DNA of 64,000 nt from Bathymodiolus brooksi (Eukaryota; Mollusca; Bivalvia; Mytilida; Modiolidae). Location: positions 31,667,804-31,731,803 of the forward strand of contig OY804579.1 in assembly GCA_963680875.1 (NCBI GenBank), given 5' to 3'. The notes under the pieces are model-generated. The model saw only the letters and a program-made list of their open reading frames with translations. It ran no database searches and had not been told where the DNA came from. A program made the position numbers and the translations under genes. Positions 1 to 12,274 of this stretch are shown piece by piece. Each line of letters opens with the position of its first letter. The first letter of the stretch is position 1.

Positions 1-3000
1 GTAAGAGTCTCGGTGTAATGTAGGAGAGTCTCGGTGTAATGTAGGAGAGTCTCGGTGTAATGCAAGATAATCGCTGTGTAATGTAATGTGAAGGAGTCTA
101 TGTGAAATATAAGATAGTCTCTGTGTAATGTATGAGAGACTTTGTGTAATGTAAGAGAGTCTCTGTGTAATGTAAGAGAGTCTCGGTGTAATGCAAGAGA
201 GTCTCTGTGAAATGTAAGAGAGTCTCAATGTAATGTAAGAGAGTCTCTGTGTAATGTAAGAGTCTCGGTGTAATGTAGGAGAGTCTCGGTGTAATGCAAG
301 AGAGTTTCTGTGTAATGTAGGAGAGTTTCGGTGTAATGTAAGAGAGTCTCTGTGTAATGTAAGAGAGTCTCGGTGTAATGTAGGAGAGTCTCTATGTAAT
401 GTAGGAGAGTCTCTGTGTAATGTAGGAGTGTCTCGGTGTAATGTAAGAGAGTCTCTGTGTAATGTAATGTGAAAGAGTCTATGTGAAATGTAAGATAGTC
501 TCTGTGTAATGTAGGAGAGTATTAATGTAATGTATGAGAGTCTCTGTGTAATGTAGAAGAGTCTCTGTGTAATGTAGAAAAGTCTCGGTGTAATGTAAGA
601 GAGTCTCTGTGTAATGCAGGAGAGTCTCGGTGTAATGTAAGAGAGTCTCTGTGTAATGTAAGAGAGTCTCGGTGTAATGTAAGAGAGTCTCTGTGTAATG
701 TAGGAGAGTCTCTGTGTAATGTAGGAGAGTCTCGGTGTAATGTAAGAGAGTCTCTGTGTAATGTAGGAGAGTCTCGGTGTAATGTAAGAGAGTCTCTGTG
801 TAATGTAATGTGAAAGAGTCTATGTGAAATGTAAGATATTCTCTGTGTAATGTAGGAGAGTATTAATGTAATATAGGAGAGTTTCTGTGTAATGTAGGAG
901 AGTCTCAGTATAATGTAGGAGAGTCTCTGTGTAATGTAGGAGAGTTTCTGTGTAATGTAGAAGAGTCTCTGTGTAATGTAGGAGAGTATTAAAGCAATGT
1001 AGGAGAGTCTCTGTGTAATGTGGGAGAGTCTCAGTGTAATGTAAGAGAGTCTCCGTGTAATGTAGGAAAGTCTCTGTGTAATGTAAGAGAGTCTCCGTGT
1101 AATGTAGGAAAGTCTCTGTGTAATGTAGGAGAGTCTCGATGTAATGTAAGAGAGTTTCTGTGTAATGTAGGAGAGTCTCGGTGCAATGTAAGAGAGTCTC
1201 TGTGTAATGTAATGTGAAAGAGTCTATGTGAAATGTAAGATAGTCTCTGTGTAATGTAGGAGAGTATTAATGTAATGTAGGAGAGTTTCTGTGTAATGTA
1301 GGAGAGTCTCAGTGTAATGTAGGAGAGTCTCTGTGTAATGTAGGAGAGTCTCTGTGTAATGTAGGAGAGTATTAATGCAATGTAGGAGAGTCTCTGTGTA
1401 ATGTAGGAGAGTCTCTGTGTAATGTAAGAGAGTCTCCGTGTAATGTAGAAAAGTCTCTGTGTAATGTAAGATAGTATCTGTGTAGTGTAGGAGAGTATTA
1501 ATGTAATATAGGAGAGTCTCGGTGTAATGTAGGAGAGTCTCAGTGTAATGTAAGATAGTCTCTGTGTAATGTAAGATAGTCTCTGTGTAATGTAAGATAG
1601 TATCTGTGTAGTTTAGGAGAGTATTAATGTAATATAGGAGAGTCTCGGTGTAATGTAGGAGAGTCTCAGTGTAATGTAAGATAGTCTCTGTGTAATGTAA
1701 GATAGTCTCTGTGTAATGTAGGAGAGTATCAGTGTAATGTAAAAGAGTCTCCGTGTAATGTAGGAAAGTCTCTGTGTAATGTAAGATAGTATCTGTGTAG
1801 TGTAGGAGAGTATTAATGTAATATAGGAGAGTCTCGGTGTAATATAGGAGAGTCTCAGTATAATGTAAGATAGTCTCTGTGTAATGTAAGATAGTCTCTG
1901 TGTAATGTAAGATAGTATCTGTGTAGTGTAGGAGAGTATTAATGTAAGATAGGAGAGTCTCAGTGTAATGTAGGAGAGTCTCAGTGTAATGTAAGATATT
2001 CTCTGTGTAATGTAAGATAGTCTCTGTGTAATGTAAGAGAGTCTCCGTGTAATGTAGGAAAGCCTCTGTGTAATGTAAGATAGTATCTGAGTAGTGTAGG
2101 AGAGTATTAATGTAATATAGGAGAGTCTCGGTGTAATGTAGGAGAGTCTCAGTGTAATGTAAGATAGTCTCTGTGTAATGTAAGAGAGTCTCTGTGTAAT
2201 GCAGGAGAGTCTCGGTGTAATGTAAGAGAGCCTCTGTGTAATGTAAGAGAGTCTCGGTGTAATGTAAGAGAGTCTCTGTGTAATGCAGGAGAGTCTCGGT
2301 GTAATGTAAGAGAGTCTCTGTGTAATGTAAGAGAGTCTCGGTGTAATGTAAGAGAGTATCTGTGTAATGTAGGAGAGTCTCTGTGTAATGTAGGAGAGTC
2401 TATGTGTAATGTAAGAGAGTTTCTGTGCAATGTAGGAGAGTCTCGGTGTAATGTAAGAGAGTTTCTGTGCAATGTAAGATAGTCTCTGTGTAATGTAGGA
2501 GAGCATTAATGTAGTGTAGGAGAGTCTCTGTGTAATGTAGGAGAGTCTCAGTATAATGTAGGTGAGTCTCTGTGTAATGTATGAGAGTCTCTGTGTAATG
2601 TAGGGAAGTCTCTGTGTAATGTAGGAGAGTATTAATGCAGTGTAGGAGAGTCTCGGTGTAATGTAAGAGAGTCTCTGGGTTATGTAGGAGAGTATTAATG
2701 TAATGTAGGAGAGTCTCTGTGTAATGTAGGAGAGTCTCAGTATAATGTAGGAGAGTCTCTGTGTAATGTAGGAGAGTCTCTGTGTAATGTAGGGGAGTCT
2801 CTGTGTAATGTAGGAGAGTATTAATGCAGTGTAGGAGAGTCTCTGTGTAATGTGGGAGAGTCTCAGTGTAATGTAAGAGAGTCTCCGTGTAATGTAGGAA
2901 AGGCTCTGTGTAATGTAAGATAGTATCTGTGTAGTGTAGGAGAGTATTAATGTAATATAGGAGAGTCTCGGTGTAATGTAAGATAGTCGCTGTGTAATGT

Positions 3001-5369
3001 AAGATAGTCTCTGTGTAATGTAAGATAGTATCTGTGTAGTGTAGGAGAGTATTAATGTAATATAGGAGAGTCTCGGTGTAATGTAAGATAGTCGCTGTGT
3101 AATGTAAGATAGTCTCTGTGTAATGTAAGATAGTATCTGTGTAGTGTAGGAGAGTATTAATGTAATATAGGAGAGTCTCGGTGTAATGTAAGATAGTCGC
3201 TGTGTAATGTAAGATAGTCTCTGTGTAATGTAAGATAGTATCTGTGTAGTGTAGGAGAGTATTAATGTAATATAGGAGAGTCTCGGTGTAATGTAAGATA
3301 GTCGCTGTGTAATGTAAGATAGTCTCTGTGTAATGTAAGATAGTATCTGTGTAGTGTAGGAGAGTATTAATGTAATATAGGAGAGTCTCGGTGTAATGTA
3401 AGATAGTCGCTGTGTAATGTAAGATAGTCTCTGTGTAATGTAAGATAGTATCTGTGTAGTGTAGGAGAGTATTAATGTAATATAGGAGAGTCTCGGTGTA
3501 ATGTAAGATAGTCGCTGTGTAATGTAAGATAGTCTCTGTGTAATGTAAGATAGTATCTGTGTAGTGTAGGAGAGTATTAATGTAATATAGGAGAGTCTCG
3601 GTGTAATGTAAGATAGTATCTGTGTAGTGTAGGAGAGTATTAATGTAATATAGGAGAGTCTCGGTATAATGTAAGAGAGTCTCTGTGTAATGTAAGATAG
3701 TATCTGTGTAGTGTAGGAGAGTATTAATGTAATATAGGAGAGTCTCGGTGTAATGTAAGATAGTCGCTGTGTAATGTAAGATAGTCTCTGTGTAATGTAA
3801 GATAGTATCTGTGTAGTGTAGGAGAGTATTAATGTAATATAGGAGAGTCTCGGTGTAATGTAAGATAGTCGCTGTGTAATGTAAGATAGTCTCTGTGTAA
3901 TGTAAGATAGTATCTGTGTAATGTAGGAGAGTATTAATGTAATATAGGAGAGTCTCGGTGTAATGTAAGATAGTCGCTGTGTAATGTAAGATAGTCTCTG
4001 TGTAATGTAAGATAGTATCTGTGTAGTGTAGGAGAGTATTAATGTAATATAGGAGAGTCTCGGTGTAATGTAAGATAGTCGCTGTGTAATGTAAGATAGT
4101 CTCTGTGTAATGTAAGATAGTATCTGTGTAGTGTAGGAGAGTATTAATGTAATATAGGAGAGTCTCGGTGTAATGTAAGATAGTCGCTGTGTAATGTAAG
4201 ATAGTCTCTGTGTAATGTAAGATAGTATCTGTGTAGTGTAGGAGAGTATTAATGTAATATAGGAGAGTCTCGGTGTAATGTAAGATAGTCGCTGTGTAAT
4301 GTAAGATAGTCTCTGTGTAATGTAAGATAGTATCTGTGTAGTGTAGGAGAGTATTAATGTAATATAGGAGAGTCTCGGTGTAATGTAAGATAGTCGCTGT
4401 GTAATGTAAGATAGTCTCTGTGTAATGTAAGATAGTATCTGTGTAGTGTAGGAGAGTATTAATGTAATATAGGAGAGTCTCGGTGTAATGTAAGATAGTC
4501 GCTGTGTAATGTAAGATAGTCTCTGTGTAATGTAAGATAGTATCTGTGTAGTGTAGGAGAGTATTAATGTAATATAGGAGAGTCTCGGTGTAATGTAAGA
4601 TAGTCTCTGTGTAATGTAAGATAGTCTCTGTGTAATGTAAGATAGTATCTGTGTAATGTAGGAGATTATTAATGTAATATAGGAGAGTCTCGGTGTAATG
4701 TAAGATAGTCTCTGTGTAATGTAAGATAGTCTCTGTGTAATGTAAGATAGTATCTGTGTAGTGTAGGAGAGTATTGATGTAATATAGGAGAGTCTCTGTG
4801 TAATGTAAGATAGTCTCTGTGTAATGTAAGATAGTATCTGTGTAGTGTAGGAGAGTATTAATGTAATATAGGAGAGTCTCGGTGTAATGTAAGATAGTCT
4901 CTGTGTAGTGTAGGAGAGTATTAATGTAATATAGGAGAGTCTCGGTGTAATGTAAGATAGTATCTGTGTAGTGTAGGAGAGTATTAATGTAATATAGGAG
5001 AGTCTCGGTGTAATGTAAGAGAGTCTCTGTGTAATGTAAGATAGTATCTGTGTAATGTAGGAGAGTATTAATGTAATATAGGAGAGTCTCGGTGTAATGT
5101 AAGATAGTCTCTGTGTAATGTAAGATAGTCTCTGTGTAATGTAAGATAGTATCTGTGTAGTGTAGGAGAGTATTAATGTAATATAGGAGAGTCTCTGTGT
5201 AATGTAAGATAGTCTCTGTGTAATGTAAGATAGTATCTGTGTAGTGTAGGAGAGTATTAATGTAATATAGGAGAGTCTCGGTGTAATGTAAGATAGTCTC
5301 TGTGTAGTGTAGGAGAGTATTAATGTAATATAGGAGAGTCTCGGTGTAATGTTAGAGAGTCTCAATGTA
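1..5369. repeat. 21-bp minisatellite array, about 255 copies, running off the left edge
   Basis: Tandem copies of a 21-bp unit built around 'gtaatgtaagagagtctctg', with variants at the central positions (agagtctcgg, agatagtatc, ggagagtatt). Because 21 is a multiple of three and one reverse frame lacks stops, a 1,250-codon open frame (1613-5365, minus) appears. It encodes only a 7-residue repeat of the ITQRLSY type with no start context or domain, so I treat it as an artefact. From about 2,940 to 4,560 the units are organised into a 105-bp higher-order repeat of five monomers. The array ends sharply near 5369 in unique AT-rich DNA. Confidence 0.95.
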
Positions 5370-6680
5370 ATCCAAGACGGTCTCTTATACCCGGTATTAC
5401 ATAGATATATGATCTTCGTAGGATATCCTGATTTGTCCTAGTAGAAATTGGAATTCCAATTTGTACTAGTAGGATTCTGGATCCTACTGTATTCCAATTT
5501 GTATTGTAACATATATATATATATATATACAAAAATGTGTGGTTACCCCAAAATAAGCCGCCAATAACAGGAACGATATATTGTCGTAATATCGTCAAAA
5601 TTATTTCCATCACTTCTAGGTAACGTTTGATTAGATACCTCGAGTAACATGGGCTAAAATGAACCGTGTTCAATATTCGTAATACAAATTGTTGTTAATG
5701 TATACTCCAAGCTTATGTAGGATCACCGGTGTTAAAGAGTGTCCATTCAGTTTTCTGGAATATTCTATTACATCAAAACTAATAAAACATTGAAATATTT
5801 TGATACGATGCACAACAATATATAGTGTAGAAAGTGAAATAATTGACATCAAAGCTACCGTTAGCCGGTATTGATAATGCACATTTTCATCTATTAAGCA
5901 GACAACATACATTTTTAGTGTCAAATAAGAAGAGACAGGGATTAATATATGCAAATAGCGGGTTCACGTTTATTTTGTGAGTACGTCCTAAATAGCAACA
6001 CTATGTCAGTGTCGTCCATATTGTTTTGTTCTAACTGTTCGATATTTGCGCATGCTCAAATTTGATACTAGAGTGAAACGTGTTATTTTAATCGTACGAT
6101 ATCCTAAATTAACATGATCGATAATCAGCGGATAATATACGTCTATCTTAGTTATGTTTGCAAAGAAGATTTGAAGATTATTGCTTAAGAAATGTGTTTA
6201 TTGTTCATATTTCCTTTTAATTAAACAGGATTTCTTGTTATTTAGGGATCAACAGTTTTTGATATTAAAAGGAGCAATCTTATTATACAGTTGACAAACT
6301 ATACTATGATTTATAATTGAATTACCCCACAATTACGTGGTAGATATTGAATTTGTAAAGACGAGGTCTTTGGGAGTAACGAACGAGAATTTAATATGCA
6401 ATGAATAAATATAAAGTCACAATTGCTGATTATGCTTTTGATAAATGAAAGCTACAAATTGTCTTTGCTGATTAATTGAAAAAAAAGGTCAAATAATGAA
6501 AAATAAATTGTAAAAAAAACCCCAATTTATTCCGAACAATATCAGTCTGAATTATCAACAATAAATTGTTTCTTTGGACATGAACTGAATGCATTGAAAT
6601 GAATGATTTAAATGTTGTTATAAAATAGGATTCTTACACAACTATTAAATAAATAAAGGGGCCATCATGATCGTGATCTT
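5370..6680. other. Unique AT-rich DNA without recognised gene
   Basis: No open frame with a recognisable domain. Contains a short (TA)n run at about 5511-5528. Two minus-strand open frames of about 100 codons (5362-5673, 5670-5954) have no recognisable motif and look like chance. Confidence 0.5.
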
Positions 6681-6689
6681 ATGGTAGTT

Positions 6690-6755
6690 GGATTCACATC
6701 ACCGCCACGATATGACTGAAATATTGTTGAAAGTGGCGTTAAACACCATAAACCT
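6690..6755 (+). repeat. Truncated SINE 3' tail copy
   Basis: Contains the 'gaaatattgttgaaagtggc' and 'gttaaacaccata' motif shared with the copies at 6790-6965, 11277-11551 and 23925-24172. Only the conserved 3' part is present, with no tRNA-like head. Confidence 0.7.
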
Positions 6756-6789
6756 ACATATGCAATCAGTGTATTCAGTGACTATCACC

Positions 6790-6965
6790 ACGATTCTCGC
6801 TCAGGCGAGGTTTGTTCGTTACAACATTATGCGATAAAATTTGGCAGTGACTTGCGACAGATTTTCTCCGGGTACCCCTGTTTCCTCCACCAATAAAACT
6901 GACCGCCACGATATAACTGAAATATTGTTGAATGTGGCGTTAAGCACCATAACCCAAACCCTAAA
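6790..6965 (+). repeat. SINE 3' body and tail, plus orientation
   Basis: Shows the molluscan SINE body signature 'gtttcctccacc', then the conserved tail motif ('gaaatattgttgaatgtggc', 'gttaagcaccataaccc'), and finishes in an (AAAT)n-like simple tail. The copy is diverged and its 5' tRNA-like head is not evident. Family naming would need a repeat library. Confidence 0.7.
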
Positions 6966-7312
6966 TAAATAAATATTATTTTACTTGTAAATGTGCTCTA
7001 TATCTAAAAAAAGAAGAAGATTTATGAAGTATGCAGTGCCAGTTGTTTTGTTAAATGTTATATTTATTTCTAACGTGAACATATAATTAAATGTGATATT
7101 TTCCTTGTGGCTTTATATGATTGCATATCATATTTCTAATTTGAGACAGGTTTATCATAATAAGACATTTTTTACAACATTTACGTATATTTATTTATAA
7201 GAAAATCTTACCCGCAAATAGGAAACATTCATGTATACTACACTAATATATAATCTTTACGCTTGTCCACGTCTAACAATGATAAAGTGTAACAATAATA
7301 AAACAACGGCTA
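6966..7312. other. No recognised feature
   Basis: AT-rich DNA between a SINE tail and a dispersed repeat. I see nothing codeable or structured here. Confidence 0.4.
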
Positions 7313-7500
7313 ATCAAATGAAAAGTCTAAAAATACCACACTGTTGGAGCAATTCCAAAATCAAATATCAAAATCGTAGAAAGAGACAAAAGCGATAGCT
7401 GCACACAAATACATGACTGCCCGCTCTCCTAGCCTGACACGGGCACTTCAATAAAAAGTGGCGGGTTTAAACTCGCTTTATGGGCCCGAACCCCCAAACA
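7313..7500 (+). repeat. Dispersed repeat, copy 1 (uninterrupted)
   Basis: Shares an ordered series of blocks with 21523-21668: 'caattccaaaatc', 'gacaaaa..cgcta', 'ctctcct', 'cacttcaataaa', 'ggcgggtt', and a 'gggcccgaaccccc'/'gggctcaaacctc' end. The element resembles a repeat class abundant in mytilid genomes (established knowledge of those genomes, not a search result). Copy 2 is broken by the Harbinger element, so this copy shows the undisturbed structure. Confidence 0.75.
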
Positions 7501-7767
7501 GGTCAACTCGCTTCTGAATTACCAATTATAGACAATAAAGAAGTTCATCAAGTAAAGTCAATCCACTGTACACCCGACGGAATGTGCATTGAATACGCAC
7601 TCGAAAGCATTGACAATTATCTTGGAGATAGCGAAATATTAGAAAACATATCACATATAGACACTGGCCATTTGTACCGTAACGAAGTACACATCATTGC
7701 AGTAAATGTGCCGCTAACTGAAAGCAGATCTGCAGGAAACAAACTTGTTTACCGAAAACCAAAATGA
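7480..7767 (+). CDS. Unrecognised 95-codon open frame
   Basis: An ATG-initiated frame of 95 codons whose first few residues lie in the end of the dispersed repeat. The rest does not look low-complexity: two Cys near residues 29-34, an acidic stretch, and a Tyr/Val/Ile-rich segment near residues 65-80 that faintly resembles the last strands of an immunoglobulin-like beta domain. No upstream splice acceptor or downstream partner was found. It could be a chance frame or a captured gene fragment. I assign no function. Confidence 0.25.
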   Translation: MGPNPQTGQLASELPIIDNKEVHQVKSIHCTPDGMCIEYALESIDNYLGDSEILENISHIDTGHLYRNEVHIIAVNVPLTESRSAGNKLVYRKPK

Positions 7768-8033
7768 ATATTTAACAAATAGTTCATGGTACTGAGGACC
7801 ATATGGCAGCTTTTGGACCGGGATGTCACACACAAACTATTATATGGATCAAAGCCTCCAAAAACAAGCCCAATTTTCTCCAGAAAATAAGGCTCAGACA
7901 TTACGCACGATAATGCGTCTTTAACGGTAACGTCAAATTTCGACGTTTTAGCACGAAAATTCGGGTATCAAAGGCAACGTCGCTTAAATGCGTTTTATTT
8001 AGCTCAACGTATATTTTATCAATTTGTATGCCA

Positions 8034-8142
8034 ATCTAATTAAAATTAGATATCTGCACTTGCTCCCTATTTTCTATCGGTGTTTTGTAGTCGCCGCGTG
8101 GAAATAGGAAGAAAGTGCGGAGATCTAATTTTAATTATATTG
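8034..8142. repeat. Fold-back (MITE-like) element, about 110 bp
   Basis: Arms of about 45 bp are inverted repeats of each other. The left arm runs 'taattaaaattagatatctg' then 'cacttgctccctattt', and the right arm is its imperfect reverse complement ending 'gatctaattttaatta'. A central loop of about 20 bp contains 'gtagtcgccgcg'. No coding capacity. Confidence 0.75.
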
Positions 8143-10654
8143 TTTGTATGCCTGTCTCTATTTTGGTCTTATGGTTTTTATTGATACGATCTAAGGGATG
8201 AACAAACGAACGAACGGCCCAACGAACCGACAGACAGCTATTCCTAATACTGCATACCCATCGCTTTGAGAGAGGGTATGGTATTATCATCACAATAATC
8301 AAGGTGTAGCATTTATGATAACATTTCTTTTATTTATTATATACATGTATATAAAGACTGAAGAATGTCAAGATGTAATTCTTCCGGAACAAGAATTTCA
8401 TCTTCTTTTAATTCTGCACAAATGAAACATGCGGCAGAATAACACGCGGCAGTTTTCCGGGAAATCAGTTTGAATAAAAATGGCTTGCTTTGTACCCTGT
8501 AATACAATCCTCTGACAATTTTTGAACGAACAAAAGTGCCACCCCAACTATCAGAAAATCTCCTTTCAATTGTTTCTGGACCTGTTGTCAGTTTTTGAGG
8601 GTAGTACTCATAATTCGGACCGTCAGCTAAAACTGCAACCATCATACAATATTTTCGATTGTATCGGAATCAAAATCTATACGTTCGTTATTGTTTTTAC
8701 ATGCAGTTTCTACCATTTTAACGCTCCTATGGTTACCAATGAATTCTATTTTTTCGCAGCTTCAAATTTTGCCAATAAAGCAATCACCAAAGTTGTAACA
8801 AGACAATTCTCGGACCAAAAGATCGTCTGAATTTGAAGAAATTATTTGGTGAATATTTCTATTTTGACGGACAGGTTTTAAGTTTTTGTTTTGGAGACGT
8901 GAAATTTCTTCAATGTGTATATACTACTGCGATAGTTCTGGAGATTTCTGTGGGCATATCGTCTGTTAATTAACATTTTAAAATTTATCTTTATATTTAA
9001 TGACCAATTATTATTTCTAAATTTATACGGATATCAAACAATTATTTCTTCCTCTCATACAATTTTATCTAAATTAGTAATTTTTTGTTAAAGGCATACA
9101 GTCGCTCAGATTTTTTTTTTTTTTATATTGAAAGTTGCCAATATTCGATGTTTTATTCTAATTGCAGTTGAAATTTTTCATAATATCATACGTATTTAAC
9201 CTGGAACGAAGGAAATATGTCGCTGTTTGATTTTCTTAGGTCCCGTAATTAAAGAATTCAATGTTTACCAGCATGATATTCATATATTCATGAATATGCT
9301 CATTTGACCATTGATGACCTACACAGTGACCTCATTCGGTAAAGCGTTTGCGCATGTGCGAAATTGTTTGCTGAGAAAAGCACATGTTATAAATAAAATT
9401 ATTGACGGATTCTACGCGAAAACGACACAGGAGGATTCAGCAAGATTTGTGTAAAAATTAAAGAAAAGATGTTAAACCGACCTACTCCATTTTTCAACAC
9501 GTAAGCATAATTTATATATATCTTTTTTCGGCTGAATCGTATTTTGACAGAATTGCATCGTAGTTTTTTTTATATATCTTTTTTTTTTCAGGAGAAAACG
9601 CTAGGTGAATCACCTGGTGATATCTCTTTTAAATTAGAGACTAAAATAATGAACTTCATGTCTGGTTTTTTTCTAAAAAAATATAATCATGACAACTCAA
9701 GTGTTGTCAATAATATGCAATATAATTTGTTTACAATTTTCCCTTTATCGGGCCCCTTTGCAGAGTTTGGGTTCGTTTTTATTGATTTCATGACGTATTT
9801 TCGATTTTAAGTGTCATTCTTACTAAATACCATTATATAATATTAACTGATTACTCCGGGATCCAATTTCATATATATATTTCTTAAATTATATTAATTT
9901 TAACCAATATTTACCTGCAACATGCTTTCTGGTTATTCATAGCAGTTATCAGTGTCCGGTAAACTTCGGAAAAGACAGCCAACTTATAATTAGGTGTGTT
10001 AATGGCGATTTCACCAACAAACATTCGAATTCTTTTCGCTAATTACGACATTATTTAGCGGTTGAAAATCAGCAACGTACATAATGGTTGTAAATGTATA
10101 ACGTTAAAAACGTAAAAATCGCTAAGTGGACAAAATTGCAAGACATTCGGCTTTGCTCCAAAAGACGTTTTAAGAGTGGATACATTTTTAGAAACTATGC
10201 TCTGTGTCTCATTCAGTATAGGTACTTTTACAATTAACCACAATTTTTCCCAATTGAAACATTTATCTTACAATATGACGTCTTACTATGACTGTTTCGG
10301 TACTTTGAATTGTAAAACTTCGACGTTGGACATTTTTGCAAGACATCCGAAAACAGATGTGTCACTTTTATGCTTTGGTCCAAAGCTGTGAAAATTTTGT
10401 ATTTTTTATAAACGATTCTTAGTACTTTTATGTGGTAAAATATCAAAATTGACTGTTTCCTTATTTTATAATTATTATAAGTCTAACTTGAAGAGACTTA
10501 CCAATCCTTAGAATCTTACAGAAGCAAGTGAATTCGGAATTTTCGAAAATATTCTCTTTTTGTTCAACACAGCGTATTTTTTTATATGACATCAAAAAGA
10601 AAATATGACGTAAAATTGTCATGCAAAATTTCACTCCTGTTTTTTCTTTAGGTA
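8143..10654. other. Unique AT-rich DNA without recognised gene
   Basis: Holds several open frames of 60-100 codons (8337-8645 minus, 8522-8830 plus, 9544-9810 plus, 10055-10446 both strands). None has a recognisable domain, and they overlap each other on opposite strands. I saw no convincing exon with splice sites. Confidence 0.4.
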
Positions 10655-10805
10655 AAATGCATATGTATACAATACTTGTGCACTGTCGAAGCATATAGGT
10701 AATATGTGAATGAGGCTTAGAAACGGGGGAAAAGGCGAGGCTTCGCCGAGCCTTTTCCCGCGTTTCGCGCCGAATACACATGTGCACATGTATTGTATTT
10801 ATCCT
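10655..10805. repeat. Fold-back element with GC-rich central palindrome
   Basis: A near-perfect palindrome around 'aaggcgaggcttcgcc' (about 10728-10765) is flanked by weaker inverted arms containing 'tacaatacttgtgcac' on the left and its imperfect complement 'gtgcacatgtattgta' on the right. The structure is compatible with a short non-autonomous DNA element. Confidence 0.6.
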
Positions 10806-11276
10806 GCAATTTTAAATCGTAAATAAACGTTTACTGGACGATGATAAAAGTATTTGAAATAATTTTGTGTATGTATTTGAAAACAATATCCCCCGATGTG
10901 CCCCGATGTGGGCAGAGCTTATATTTGTATGTTCTATTTATAACTGAGCAATATCAAAAAAAATATTGGGCAGGCTATATTGGTCGGTAAATGCTGTCAT
11001 TGCAGGATAAAAATCTTTATACAGGGCACATGCCCTGTATAAATCTGTATTGGTTCTGTATAAATGTCAGGTTAAAGAACGTGCTGTCATATTAAATGGT
11101 CAATTTCTATTGTATTTTAAGTCATTGGTTAATAAACTGTTATATGGAACGGCTGGCTAAAAAGACAAATAGGGAAAATATAAACATAAAGTATAATATT
11201 TGTAGATGTTTGCAGCTAGCGGCGTCCTTAAGCTTTCTGCAAACATTGCCGCAAATGCGAAGAAGAATCAGTGTTT

Positions 11277-11551
11277 GATTTGATTGATTTGATTTATTCT
11301 GCTTAATGCCACTTTTAGCAATATTTCAGCTATATCATGGCAACCAGTTTTAGTGGTGGAAGAAGCCGGAGTACCATGAGAGAACCACCGACCATGGGCA
11401 AGTAACTGGTAATCTTTATCACTTGCGGCTGCGAGTCGAGTGGACCCTTTTTGTAATTTACAAAGCCGGACGCGAACCTACGCCGTATTGGTGATAGGCT
11501 TGTATGAGTTGTTAGGTAATCCAACTACCTAACTTATTGAGCCACCCGGGC
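11277..11551 (-). repeat. tRNA-derived SINE, full-length-like, minus orientation
   Basis: Read on the minus strand it begins with a 'gcccgggtggctcaataag' head that contains an A-box-like segment. A B-box-like 'ggttcgcgtcc' follows, then a body with 'ctccggcttcttccacc', the conserved tail motif, and an (ATCA)n-like 3' tail. It is about 85% alike by eye to 23925-24172, also on the minus strand. The pol III box arrangement and simple tail are typical of tRNA-derived SINEs. Confidence 0.85.
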
Positions 11552-11592
11552 TTTTCATCAATGTTTCAACAAACATTACAGGAACATCTAAA

Positions 11593-11692
11593 TGAGATGT
11601 AGTCGAGTGGTCTAGGGCGCTGGACGTAAGGTTAAGCGAATGGTGCTGCAGTGTAACAATGGTGTGGGTTCAAATCCCGTCGAGGGAAGAAC
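11593..11692 (+). repeat. Type II tRNA-like sequence (SINE head or tRNA pseudogene)
   Basis: Contains an A-box-like 'tagtcgagtggtctagg', a 'gcgctggacgtaag' segment resembling a Leu/Ser-type anticodon arm, a long variable region and a B box 'ggttcaaatcc'. The expected acceptor-stem ends do not pair and the T stem is weak. I therefore call it a tRNA-derived repeat or pseudogene, not a functional tRNA. Confidence 0.6.
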
Positions 11693-11751
11693 AAAAATTT
11701 AACAGCTCTAAAATCTAATTCTAACACTGTTTGGTTTAATTTTCAGACGTA

Positions 11752-11774
11752 TATATATATATATATATATATAC
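11752..11774. repeat. (TA)n microsatellite
   Basis: Alternating TA run of about 11 dinucleotides. Confidence 0.9.
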
Positions 11775-12274
11775 ATGTAGTATACACTTATTGACTGGAT
11801 ATGAGGGTAATAGCACTTTTATTGTCCTCAATGTGCCAACTATTGTCCGAGGCAACGTTATATTATACATTCATTATTAACAAGTTTAATAAACTTTGCA
11901 AGATGTTAACTAGATTATAGGTCTGCTCATCGACTCGGATTGACAGTTAACTTTCTTTGAAATTAACTTGATTGTCAGTCCATTTTATTTCAGAAGAGCT
12001 TACCCATATATGTATATAGGTATATACTATTTTAAGTCATATATCATGTTTTTTTCAGATAAAATGTTATTGAAGAAGATACATTTAGTTTTATCAGTAT
12101 TTACTGAAAGTTTCTACCTCTATTTTAGCAAAATTCTACTAAAATCCCCCAGCGTAATAGTTTGTAAATATATCAGTATTGTCACCATACAGTAATTCAG
12201 ATATTTCTAAATAGATATGGGATAGACTATGACATATCTCCATAGCCAATGTTAATAGGAAACCGTTCAATTAT

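Noticed and set aside
1613..5365. 1,250-codon minus-strand open frame
   Set aside because: A translation of the 21-bp minisatellite. The frame stays open only because 21 is a multiple of three. No domain, start context or codon signature.
1..5369. CRISPR array or telomeric repeat
   Set aside because: Direct tandem units without unique spacers, in a eukaryotic context. The unit is not a telomere motif.
8337..8830. Pair of 102-codon open frames on opposite strands
   Set aside because: They overlap in antisense, have no recognised domain and no splice context. Probably chance.
11593..11692. Functional tRNA-Leu or tRNA-Ser gene
   Set aside because: A and B boxes are present, but the acceptor stem does not pair and the T stem is poor.
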